Below, piece after piece: positions 10,799 through 18,066 of a stretch of 64,000 bases of DNA. A program made the position numbers and the translations under genes. The stretch is taken from assembly GCF_029543245.1 (NCBI RefSeq), contig NZ_JARQWV010000009.1, positions 62,001-126,000 of the forward strand. The letters are read 5' to 3'. How positions within the stretch are numbered: position 1 is the stretch's first letter; each line of letters opens with the position of its first letter. The DNA comes from Caulobacter endophyticus (GTDB lineage Bacteria > Pseudomonadota > Alphaproteobacteria > Caulobacterales > Caulobacteraceae). The notes below the pieces were generated by a model. The model saw nothing but the letters and a program-made list of their open reading frames with translations. It ran no database searches and was not told the DNA's origin.

Positions 10799-10827
10799 CT
10801 CGTTATGTAAGTCGACTACATAACGAG
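10799..10827. promoter_or_regulatory. 29-bp inverted repeat in the TonB receptor promoter
   Basis: Perfect 11-bp arms CTCGTTATGTA and TACATAACGAG flank a central AGTCGAC. It starts 8 bases upstream of the receptor ATG (minus strand) and lies about 85 bases before the divergent GST start. This is typical of an operator for a dimeric repressor, plausibly a metalloregulator given the gene set, but I cannot match it to a known box. An mRNA hairpin covering the leader is an alternative. Confidence 0.6.
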
Positions 10828-10912
10828 TCGCGAGACGCCTCGCCTTGAAGAATTTCTCCACCGGCGCGTGAAACCGACAATGCTAGAGATCGCAGCGTCA
10901 ACGGAGACCTCC

Positions 10913-11539
10913 ATGCTCAGGATACTGGGCCGCACCTCGTCGCTGAACGTCCGCAAGGTGCTGTGGACCTGCGGCGAACTCGATCTCGCCTATGAGCGCG
11001 AAGACTGGGGAACCGGCTACGCCTCGACCAGCCACCCGGCCTTCCTGGCGCTGAACCCCAACGCCCTGGTGCCGGTGCTGATCGACGAGCACGGACCGCT
11101 GTGGGAGTCGAACACCATCTGCCGCTACCTCGCCTCGCGCCACGTCGGCGGCGAGTCCCTGCTGTCCACCGAGCCGCGCGGCCGGGCCGCCGTCGAACAG
11201 TGGATGGACTGGCAGGCCACCGAGCTGAACACCGCCTGGCGCTACGCCTTCGCCGGCCTGGTGCGCCGCATGCCCGGCTTCGACGATCCGGCCCAGATCG
11301 CCGCCAGCATCCACGCCTGGAACGGCGCCATGGTCCTGCTCGATCGCCAGCTCGACCGCACCGGCGCCTTCGCCGCCGGCGAGACCTTCACCCTGGCCGA
11401 CGTGGTGCTGGGCGTCTCCGTCCACCGCTGGGCCGCCTCCCCCATCGACCGCGCCGCCCTGCCGGCGGTCGAGGCCTATTACGACCGCCTGAAGATGCGC
11501 GAGGCGTTCCAGCCCTGGGCGCTACCCGAGGTTCCTTAG
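10913..11539 (+). CDS. Glutathione S-transferase family protein
   Basis: 208 residues. Thioredoxin-like N-terminal domain (LRILGRTSSLNVRKVLWTCGELDL, NPNALVPVLID, then WESNTICRYLA, the glutathione-binding ES motif) and an all-helical C-terminal domain containing AAGETFTLADVVLG. It conjugates glutathione to electrophiles or serves a related reaction in the cytosol; the substrate is unknown. The start at 10913 is preferred because GGAG lies 7 bases upstream; a GTG at 10868 would add 15 residues. It is divergent from the TonB receptor and followed by an intergenic repeat. Confidence 0.88.
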   Translation: MLRILGRTSSLNVRKVLWTCGELDLAYEREDWGTGYASTSHPAFLALNPNALVPVLIDEHGPLWESNTICRYLASRHVGGESLLSTEPRGRAAVEQWMDWQATELNTAWRYAFAGLVRRMPGFDDPAQIAASIHAWNGAMVLLDRQLDRTGAFAAGETFTLADVVLGVSVHRWAASPIDRAALPAVEAYYDRLKMREAFQPWALPEVP

Positions 11540-11553
11540 GCCTCCCATAGGCC

Positions 11554-11698
11554 GTCATCCCGGCCGAAGCGAAGCGCAGAGCCGGGACCCAGTCTACGCG
11601 ATGCGTCGGCCACCGCTTGAACGGCGACCCCAGCGCCGCGCCCAGCCCCCTGGGTCCCGGGTCTACGGTCCGCTCCGCAGACCTCCGCCCGGGATGAC
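11554..11698. repeat. Intergenic inverted repeat, GTCATCCCGG family, copy 1
   Basis: Outer arms GTCATCCCGG and CCGGGATGAC enclose GCCGGGACCCAG and CTGGGTCCCGG with a variable middle. Copy 2 is at 61081-61179. The same left motif (GTCATCCCGGCCGAAGCGAAGCG) is a common style of short repeat in alphaproteobacterial genomes. No coding capacity. Confidence 0.88.
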
Positions 11699-11905
11699 GA
11701 ACTGAATGTGAGTCGTAAGCCGCCGCCCTCCCCTGCCCGTTTCCTGCGCAGCCCCATCGTCCGAACGCTGCGGAACGGTGATCCGCGAACCCATCCGCTC
11801 GCCACGCGAACAAAGTGGGCGGCGGGGGCGTAAGGCGGCCTGCTTAGCTCGGTCCCAGCACGCCGCCCGGTCGCGGGCGGCGGCGAAGGGGATAGGGCCG
11901 AGCAC
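11699..11905. other. Non-coding gap before the amine oxidase gene
   Basis: Together with the repeat this makes a 366-base space between the GST gene and the amine oxidase. Beyond the repeat I see no gene, no clear promoter box and no strong hairpin. A GGCGAAGGGGATAGGG purine stretch 8-24 bases before 11906 may hold the ribosome-binding site. Confidence 0.5.
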
Positions 11906-13498
11906 ATGCCAGACGGAGTTCGCGTACCGACCAGAAGACAGCTCTTGACCGCCATCGCCCGGGTAGGCGGGACGGCGGCGCTGTATCAGGCCATCACCAC
12001 CCTCGGCCACGCCGCCGAGACCCAGTTCCACGGCCCGCCGAACCTCGCGGGCGCAAGGCCCGGCGCCTCGGTGCTGGTGCTGGGGGCGGGCCTGGCCGGT
12101 CTGCTGGCGGCCTATGAGCTGACCCGCGCCGGCTACAAGGTGCGGATCCTCGAATACCAGGGCCGCGCGGGCGGCCGGAACTGGTCCCTGCGCGGCGGCG
12201 ACACCTATACCGAGCTGGGCGGCGCGACCCAGAAGGTCGGCTTCGCCGCCGGCAACTACTTCAACCCCGGCCCGTGGCGGATCCCGCACCATCACCGCAC
12301 CCTGCTGCACTACTGCAAGCAGTTCGGCGTGGCGCTGGAACCGTTCATCCAGTTCAACCACAACACCTTCGTCCATTCCTCGACCGCGTTCGGCGGCAAG
12401 CCGGTGCGCTTCAAGGCCGCCGCGGCCGACTTCGAGGGCAATGTCGCCGAGCTGCTGGCCAAATCGATCAACACCAGGGCGCTGGACGACGCGGTCACGC
12501 CGGAGGATCGCGAAAAGCTGCTCGAGGCCCTGAAGGGCTGGGGCATGCTCGACGGCGACTACCGCTACGCCAAGGGCCTGCGCAGCTCGGCCCACCGGGG
12601 CTATGACCGGCCGCCCGGCGGCGGGATCGACGGCGCGCCGATCCCCTCCGACCTCTACGCCCTGCACGACGTGCTCGACCCGCAGGTCTGGACCTCGATG
12701 GCCTTCTTCATGGGCCATGAGATGCAGACCACCATGTTCCAGCCGGTCGGCGGCATGGACATGATCGGCAAGGCCTTCGCCAGGCAGGTCGAGGGCCTGA
12801 CGACCTTCAACGCCAAGGTCACGAAGATCGCCCAGGACGACAAGGGCGTGGCCGTCACCTTCAGCGACACCGCCACCGGCAAGGTCGAGACCGCCAAGGC
12901 AGACTGGTGCGTTTGCACCATTCCACTTTCCATCCTCGGCCAGATCGACAGCGAGATCAGCGACGACCTGGCCGCCGCCATCAAGGCCGTGCCCTATTCG
13001 GGCCAGGTGAAGATCGGCCTGGAGATGAAGCGGCGCTTCTGGGAGGAGGAAGACTCCATCTACGGCGGCCACAGCTTCACCGACCAGGAGATCGCCCTGA
13101 TCTCCTATCCCAACAACAACCTGTTCGGGAACGGGCCGGCCGTGCTGCTGGGGGCCTTCGCCCGCGAGATGGGGGCCTATCGCCTGGCCGGCATGACGCC
13201 GCAGCAACGCATCGAGGTCGCCCTGCAACAGGGCTCGGTCCTGCACCCGCAGAGCTATCGCAAGGAGTTCGCCAACGGCGCCTCGGTGGCCTGGAGCCGC
13301 GTGCCCTGGGCGCTGGGCTGCTGCGCCCGCTGGACCGAGGAGACCCGCAAGCAGCACTACCAGACCCTGGTGGCCATGGACCGGCGCATCGTGCTGGCCG
13401 GCGAGCACGCCTCCTATGTCGGCTGCTGGATGGAGGGCGCGCTGCTCTCGTCGCTGGACGCTATCACCCGCCTGCACAAGCGCGCCCTGGAGGCCTAG
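11906..13498 (+). CDS. Tat-exported flavin amine oxidase (FAD-dependent)
   Basis: 530 residues. The N-terminus carries a twin-arginine signal (TRRQLLTAIARVGGTAALYQA, with an AXA-like site near AAE), so a folded FAD protein is probably exported to the periplasm. The FAD dinucleotide fold is VLVLGAGLAGLLAAYELTRAG, followed by the GRAGGRNW motif of monoamine/L-amino-acid oxidases. The C-terminal VLAGEHASYVGCWMEGALLSS is the second FAD-binding stretch. It deaminates an amine or amino acid oxidatively. A cytochrome c gene follows after 3 bases and is the likely electron acceptor in place of O2. Substrate unknown. Confidence 0.87.
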   Translation: MPDGVRVPTRRQLLTAIARVGGTAALYQAITTLGHAAETQFHGPPNLAGARPGASVLVLGAGLAGLLAAYELTRAGYKVRILEYQGRAGGRNWSLRGGDTYTELGGATQKVGFAAGNYFNPGPWRIPHHHRTLLHYCKQFGVALEPFIQFNHNTFVHSSTAFGGKPVRFKAAAADFEGNVAELLAKSINTRALDDAVTPEDREKLLEALKGWGMLDGDYRYAKGLRSSAHRGYDRPPGGGIDGAPIPSDLYALHDVLDPQVWTSMAFFMGHEMQTTMFQPVGGMDMIGKAFARQVEGLTTFNAKVTKIAQDDKGVAVTFSDTATGKVETAKADWCVCTIPLSILGQIDSEISDDLAAAIKAVPYSGQVKIGLEMKRRFWEEEDSIYGGHSFTDQEIALISYPNNNLFGNGPAVLLGAFAREMGAYRLAGMTPQQRIEVALQQGSVLHPQSYRKEFANGASVAWSRVPWALGCCARWTEETRKQHYQTLVAMDRRIVLAGEHASYVGCWMEGALLSSLDAITRLHKRALEA

Positions 13499-13501
13499 AG
13501 C

Positions 13502-13936
13502 ATGACCCGTCCCGTTCTCGTCGCGGCGTCGGCGCTGGTCGCCGTCCTCGCCTGCGCCATCCCCGCCGTCGCCCAGGCCCCGCCCGGCGGCGACACCGGC
13601 GGCGGCGTGGTCCGCGTCGCCAAGCCCCTTACCGGCCAGCAGGTCTACGAGGCCGTCTGCCAGGCCTGCCACATGGCCGACGCCAAGGGCGGAACCGGCG
13701 CGGGCACGATTCCCGCCCTCGCCGGCAATCCAAAGCTGGCCGCCGCCCCTTACGTCTCCATGGTGGTGGTGCGCGGCCAGGGGGGCATGCCGCCCTTCGC
13801 CGGCACGCTGGACGACGAGCAGATCGCTCAGGTCGTCACCTATGTCCGCACCCACTTCGGCAACGCCTACGCCAAGCCGGTGACGGCCGCCGACGTGGCT
13901 AAGGTCCCCCACCCGGACCGTTCGGGAGGGCACTAA
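13502..13936 (+). CDS. Secreted class I cytochrome c, partner of the amine oxidase
   Basis: 144 residues with a signal peptide (cleavage near AVAQA). One haem c site (VCQACHMADAKGG) is near residue 56, and a distal Met ligand candidate occurs in QGGMPPFAG near 98. The domain ends with the typical IAQVVTYVRTHFGN helix. It carries electrons in the periplasm. The 3-base gap to the amine oxidase indicates one operon and supports a dehydrogenase-type electron path from the flavin to the respiratory chain (inference). Confidence 0.87.
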   Translation: MTRPVLVAASALVAVLACAIPAVAQAPPGGDTGGGVVRVAKPLTGQQVYEAVCQACHMADAKGGTGAGTIPALAGNPKLAAAPYVSMVVVRGQGGMPPFAGTLDDEQIAQVVTYVRTHFGNAYAKPVTAADVAKVPHPDRSGGH

Positions 13937-13982
13937 AGCGTGGCAGCCGAAAGTGTGTGCGGTTTCGGCGTCCGCCACGCTT
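13936..13982. terminator. Nested hairpin after the cytochrome c gene
   Basis: AAGCGTGGC pairs with GCCACGCTT and an inner GCCGAAA pairs with TTTCGGC. It starts at the stop codon of the cytochrome gene. No long T-run follows (TTCAAGT), so termination is plausible rather than certain. Confidence 0.55.
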
Positions 13983-13992
13983 CAAGTAGATG

Positions 13993-14022
13993 GCTTGGCG
14001 ACCGCCCCGGCGGTCGCCAAGC
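13993..14022. other. Perfect 14-bp stem hairpin
   Basis: GCTTGGCGACCGCC and GGCGGTCGCCAAGC are separated by only 2 bases. It lies 10 bases after the first hairpin and 35 bases before the small gene at 14058. It may be a second terminator, an mRNA end-stabiliser or a protein-binding site. Confidence 0.55.
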
Positions 14023-14057
14023 GGGACGTGGGGCGTCCGGCGTGCTACAGCGCGCCG

Positions 14058-14234
14058 ATGAGCAACGAGACCAACGACGCCCCGCCGAACGAAACCCCGA
14101 TGCAGCGCGCCCTGCGCCTGAAGAAGGCGGCCCAGGGCCGCCACGGCCATGGCCCCAAGGCCTCCAGCGGCAAGGTCGACAAGGCCGACGCCACCGCGCC
14201 GACCGGCAAGTCCAAGCCCTGGATGACCCGCTAG
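14058..14234 (+). CDS. Small basic conserved-type protein, unknown function
   Basis: 58 residues, rich in Lys, Ala and Pro, with no membrane segment or signal peptide. The N-terminal PMQRALRLKKAA helix and the C-terminal KSKPWMTR look like the short DUF-type proteins found across alphaproteobacteria, but I cannot name a function. The ATG at 14058 is preferred over an in-frame upstream codon at 13953 because the latter would translate the two hairpins. The next gene starts 27 bases later, probably co-transcribed. Confidence 0.6.
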   Translation: MSNETNDAPPNETPMQRALRLKKAAQGRHGHGPKASSGKVDKADATAPTGKSKPWMTR

Positions 14235-14261
14235 GATAAGATGCCGGCCGGAGGACGACTC

Positions 14262-14795
14262 ATGGCCGACAACTTCGTCCTGATCACCGGCTGCTCGGGC
14301 GGCGGCAAGTCCAGCCTGCTGGCGCAGCTGGCCGCGCGCGGCTACGCCGTCGTCGAGGAGCCCGGCCGCCGCATCGTCCGGCAGGCGCAAGGGCCGGACG
14401 ACACCGTCCTGCCCTGGAACGATCCCGCCGCCTTCGCCCGCCGCGCCGTCGAACTGGCCCTGGCCGATCGCGAGGCCGCGCGCGGCCTGCATGGCTGGGT
14501 GTTCTTCGACCGCGGCCTAGTCGACGCCGCCAGCGCCCTGGAGGCCGCCACCGGCGAGCCGAGCCTGCGGGCGCTGGACCGCGCCCACCGCTATCACCGC
14601 CGCGTCTTTCTCGCGCCGCCCTGGCCGCAGATCCACGTCGCCGACGCCGAACGCCGCCACGGCCTCGACGCGGCGCTGGAGGAATATCACCGCCTGGAAG
14701 CCGCCCTGCCCGCCCTCGACTATGAGGTCGTCATCCTGCCGAAGACCTCGGTCGCCGCCCGCGCCGACTTCGTTCTCGCCACCCTGGAAGCCTGA
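14262..14795 (+). CDS. AAA-type small ATPase/kinase-like protein
   Basis: 177 residues. The P-loop GCSGGGKSS lies at the N-terminus (VLITGCSGGGKSSLLAQLA), followed by EEPGRRIVRQAQ, and FFDRGLVDAAS as the Walker B/DxxG-like strand. It fits the AAA_28 group related to NadR-type kinases that phosphorylate small molecules; substrate unknown. Start at 14262 is supported by GGAGG 8 bases upstream; an in-frame ATG at 14241 lies before that site. Three bases separate it from the acetyltransferase gene. Confidence 0.75.
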   Translation: MADNFVLITGCSGGGKSSLLAQLAARGYAVVEEPGRRIVRQAQGPDDTVLPWNDPAAFARRAVELALADREAARGLHGWVFFDRGLVDAASALEAATGEPSLRALDRAHRYHRRVFLAPPWPQIHVADAERRHGLDAALEEYHRLEAALPALDYEVVILPKTSVAARADFVLATLEA

Positions 14796-14798
14796 GCC

Positions 14799-15293
14799 AT
14801 GCTGATCCGTCCCGAGCGCCCCGAAGACGTCGCCGCCATCGGCGCGGTGACGTCCGCCGCCTTCCTGGGCCGTCCCTACAGCAGCCAGACCGAAGCCCTG
14901 ATCGTCGCCGCCCTGCGCGCGGCCGGCGCCCTGTCGCTGTCGCTGGTGGCCGAGGTCGACGGCCAGGTGGCCGGCCACATCGCCTTTTCGCCGGTCGATA
15001 TCGAGGTCTCGTCGGGCGACTGGTACGGCCTTGGCCCGGTGTCGGTGAACCCCGACCAGCAGGGCACGGGCCTTGGCCAGGCCCTGATCCGCGAAGGCCT
15101 CAAGCAGCTGGAAGCGCGCGGCGCCGCCGGCTGCGTGCTGCTGGGCTCGCCCAAATATTACGAACGGTTCGGCTTCGTGGCCGACGAGGTTCTGACCTAC
15201 GGCGGCGAGTCCTCGCCCTACCTGCAACGGCTGATCTTCAAGGGCCGCCCGCCGCGCGGCGCGGTGACCTACCACACGGCGTTCGGGGCTTAA
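14799..15293 (+). CDS. GNAT-family N-acetyltransferase (YhbS-like)
   Basis: 164 residues with a full GNAT fold. The acetyl-CoA pyrophosphate loop is QQGTGLGQALI (near residue 87) after the beta-4 strand LGPVSVNPD, and YYERFGFVADE matches the conserved end of YhbS-type N-acetyltransferases. It transfers acetyl from acetyl-CoA to an unidentified acceptor. Translationally coupled to the upstream ATPase gene. Confidence 0.85.
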   Translation: MLIRPERPEDVAAIGAVTSAAFLGRPYSSQTEALIVAALRAAGALSLSLVAEVDGQVAGHIAFSPVDIEVSSGDWYGLGPVSVNPDQQGTGLGQALIREGLKQLEARGAAGCVLLGSPKYYERFGFVADEVLTYGGESSPYLQRLIFKGRPPRGAVTYHTAFGA

Positions 15294-15363
15294 GGTCGGA
15301 TCCCTATTCCCGTCGCCTTGGAAGCGGACGAACTGACACTCCGCAAAGGGTGGTTATCAGACT

Positions 15364-15738
15364 TTAACGGCGCTCGACGAAAGCCGGTAGATGGGCGCAG
15401 GAAGGGCCGCTTGTGAAGTCGTGAGCTGTGTCGGTCAGCCACCCGCTGTGCCAGCGGTTGGGCGTCAGATGGTGAGCTGAAGGCGAGCGTGCGCGGGCGT
15501 CTTCCATATCCATCACGCGCGTCATGTCGGTCGCGGACTTGGATGACTGCACAACGACGAGGGTCTCGAACCGGTCGTGAAGCTTCCCCGCGTCAAACCA
15601 CTCAAGTCGCCGATAGCAGACTCCCGTAGCATTTTCCGGCGGAGTCGATCGAACCGCATTCCGGTCACAGGCCGTTTGAGCGAACACAGAGAAGCCGACG
15701 AAGAGCATTGCGGCTAGATATGCCCGGTTCTTTTTCAT
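15364..15738 (-). CDS. Hypothetical secreted protein
   Basis: 124 residues with a signal-like N-terminus (MKKNRAYLAAMLFVGFSVFAQTAC). The cysteine could be a lipidation site, but the residue at -3 is Gln rather than Leu, so the lipobox is poor. The rest shows no recognisable domain; base composition here is lower in G+C than in the neighbours and codon use looks less typical, which may hint at recent acquisition. It stands alone between the acetyltransferase and flhA. Could be a non-functional frame. Confidence 0.4.
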   Translation of the reverse strand: MKKNRAYLAAMLFVGFSVFAQTACDRNAVRSTPPENATGVCYRRLEWFDAGKLHDRFETLVVVQSSKSATDMTRVMDMEDARARSPSAHHLTPNRWHSGWLTDTAHDFTSGPSCAHLPAFVERR

Positions 15739-15806
15739 GCCAGCACGCTAGCGCTTCGGCGAAGGTCCGCAATGGGTCGTGAACAGAAGTTGGCGCGTAG
15801 ACGGCC

Positions 15807-17924
15807 CTAGACCATCCCCACCGTCTTCAGACGCGCCCGGGGGTGGATCTCGTTCTGGCTCATCACCACGGTCTGGCCGCGGAAGCGCTCGATGATCGAG
15901 CGGACGTAGGGGCGGATGCCCGGGCTGGTCAGCAGCACCGGCTGTTCGCCTTGCAGGGCGGCGCGCTCGAAGGTGTCGCGCACGCCGCGGATGAAGTCCT
16001 GCAGGCGCGAGGGGGCCAGGGCCAGCTGCTTGTCCTCGCCCGGCCCGATCAGGGCTTCGGCGAAGGCCTGCTCCCAGTCGGCCGACAGGGTGATGATCGG
16101 CAGGGCGCCGTCCTCGCCGCGATTGGCCCAGCACAGCTGGCGGGCCAGGCGCGCGCGCACCTGCTCGACCAGCTGGGTGACCGAAGCCGTGTGCGGGGCG
16201 GCCTCGCCGATGCCTTCCAGGATCTGCGGCAGGTCGCGGATCGAGACGCGCTCCTTGAGCAGGGCCTGCAGCACGCGTTGGATCGTGGCGGCGTTGACGA
16301 CGCCGGGGATCAGGTCGTCGACGAGCTTCTTCTGGTTTTCCGGCAGCTCCTTCAGGAGCTTCTGCACCTCGGCGTAGGAGAGCAGGTCGGCCATGTTCTC
16401 CTTGAGGATCTCGGTCAGGTGCGTGGTCAGCACCGTGGCCGGATCGACGACCGTATAGCCGCGGAACGTCGCCTCTTCGCGCAGGTCGTCGGCGACCCAG
16501 GTGGCCGGCAGGCCGAAGGCGGGCTCGCGCACGTGCTCGCCGGGCAGCTCCACCTGGCCGCCGCGCGGGTCCATGGCCATCAGGTGGCCCAGGCGCACTT
16601 CGCCCAGACCCGCTTCCATCTCCTTGATGCGGATGGCGTAGCCCTGGTTGGCCAGGCGCATGTTGTCGAGGATGCGCACGGGCGGCATGACGAAGCCGAA
16701 CTCGGTGGCCAGGGTCTTGCGCAGAGCGCGGATCTGGTCGGTCAGGCGGCGGCCTTCCAGGTCGTTGATCAGGGTCAGCAGGCCGTAGCCCAGCTCGATC
16801 TTGACGTCGTCGATGGCCAGGGCCGCGCTGATCGGCTCTTCTTCCGGCTCGGCCGGGGCGGCGGCTGCTGCTGCGGCGGCGGCTTCGGCGGCCTCCTTGG
16901 CGGGGGCGAGCTTGGCCTGCTGGGCCCGGCGATAGGCCAGATAGCCCGCACCGACCGCCAGGGCCGCGAACGGGATCAGCGGCATGCCGGGGATCAGGGC
17001 GATGACGCCCGACGAGGCCGAGACCATGCCCAGGGCGACGGGGTTCATGGCCAGTTGGGTGGTCAGGGCCTTGTCGGCGCTGCCCTCGACGCCCGCCTTA
17101 GACACGACCAGACCGGCGGCGATCGAGATGATCAGGGCCGGGATCTGGCTGACCAGGCCGTCGCCGATGGTCATCAGGGTGTAGGTCGAGGCGGCCTCGC
17201 CGAGCGGCACCTTGTGCTGCACGACGCCGATCAGGATGCCGCCGACGATGTTGATGCCGGTGATGATCAGGCCGGCGACCGCGTCGCCCTTCACGAACTT
17301 GCTGGCGCCGTCCATGGCGCCGAAGAAGGTGCTTTCCTGTTCCAGTTCCTTGCGGCGGATCTTGGCCTGGTCCTGGTCGATCAGGCCCGTCGACAGGTCG
17401 GCGTCGATGGCCATCTGCTTGCCGGGCATCGCGTCCAGGGTGAAGCGCGCGGCCACTTCGGCGATGCGGCCCGAACCCTTGGTGACGACCATGAAGTTCA
17501 CCACCACCAGGATGATGAAGATGATCACGCCGATGACGAAGTTGCCCTGCATCATCAGGTTGCCGAAGGCGGCGATGACCGCGCCGGCCCCGTGGCCGCC
17601 CTCGTGACCATTGCCCAGGATCAGGCGGGTCGAGGCGATGTTGAGGCCCAGGCGGTAAAGGGTCGCGACCAGCAGCACGGTCGGGAAAGAGGTGAATTCC
17701 AGCGGCTTCTTGATCAGCACCGCCGTCATCAGGATCAGCACCGAGCCGGTCAGCGACACGGCCAGCAGGATGTCGAGCAGCGCCGGCGGCACCGGCAGGA
17801 TCAGCAGGACGATGATGCCCACGACGCCGACGGCCAGGCCCATCTCGCCGCGCAGGATCCCTTCCCACAACGACTTGGCGCTGGGGATCGAGGATGCGGC
17901 CTTGGGGGCGGCGGCGTCAGCCAT
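15807..17924 (-). CDS. flhA: Flagellar type III export gate protein FlhA
   Basis: 705 residues, the usual length. Eight N-terminal membrane segments (to about residue 330) carry the FHIPEP signature RIAEVAARFTLDAMPGKQMAIDADL near residue 155. A cytoplasmic export-gate domain follows an Ala/Glu-rich linker (AEAAAAAAAAAPAEPEEE). It forms the nonameric gate for export of rod, hook and filament subunits. It is the last gene of the fliF-fliG-fliH-fliN-flbD-flhA order, but a 142-base gap with a hairpin separates it from flbD. A CTAA-N6-TTAA motif (17996-18009, minus strand) about 75 bases upstream resembles a CtrA box with a short spacer, so it may have its own early promoter. Confidence 0.95.
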   Translation of the reverse strand: MADAAAPKAASSIPSAKSLWEGILRGEMGLAVGVVGIIVLLILPVPPALLDILLAVSLTGSVLILMTAVLIKKPLEFTSFPTVLLVATLYRLGLNIASTRLILGNGHEGGHGAGAVIAAFGNLMMQGNFVIGVIIFIILVVVNFMVVTKGSGRIAEVAARFTLDAMPGKQMAIDADLSTGLIDQDQAKIRRKELEQESTFFGAMDGASKFVKGDAVAGLIITGINIVGGILIGVVQHKVPLGEAASTYTLMTIGDGLVSQIPALIISIAAGLVVSKAGVEGSADKALTTQLAMNPVALGMVSASSGVIALIPGMPLIPFAALAVGAGYLAYRRAQQAKLAPAKEAAEAAAAAAAAAPAEPEEEPISAALAIDDVKIELGYGLLTLINDLEGRRLTDQIRALRKTLATEFGFVMPPVRILDNMRLANQGYAIRIKEMEAGLGEVRLGHLMAMDPRGGQVELPGEHVREPAFGLPATWVADDLREEATFRGYTVVDPATVLTTHLTEILKENMADLLSYAEVQKLLKELPENQKKLVDDLIPGVVNAATIQRVLQALLKERVSIRDLPQILEGIGEAAPHTASVTQLVEQVRARLARQLCWANRGEDGALPIITLSADWEQAFAEALIGPGEDKQLALAPSRLQDFIRGVRDTFERAALQGEQPVLLTSPGIRPYVRSIIERFRGQTVVMSQNEIHPRARLKTVGMV

Positions 17925-18012
17925 GGAAAGCCTTGCTGCTGTGTCTAGGACGGGACCGCTCCGCTTGAAGCGATTTGTGACGGCCCGCCATCTCCTTAAT
18001 CCAAATTAGCCA

Positions 18013-18049
18013 TGTTCGGCGCCGGACCGATCGTCGCGGGCGCCGAACA
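18013..18049 (-). terminator. Hairpin between flbD and flhA
   Basis: TGTTCGGCGCC pairs perfectly with GGCGCCGAACA over a 15-base loop, 18 bases after the flbD stop. No T-run follows on the minus strand, so it may attenuate or protect the mRNA rather than terminate fully. Confidence 0.5.
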
Positions 18050-18066
18050 GATTCTACACTGGAGGT

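Noticed and set aside
10799..10827. Zur or Fur box in the receptor promoter
   Set aside because: The GTTATGTA arms do not match the 15-19 bp GTTATANTATAAC or Fur-type dyads; regulator left open.
15364..15738. Lipoprotein assignment
   Set aside because: The residue at -3 of the candidate cysteine is Gln (QTAC), which breaks the lipobox.
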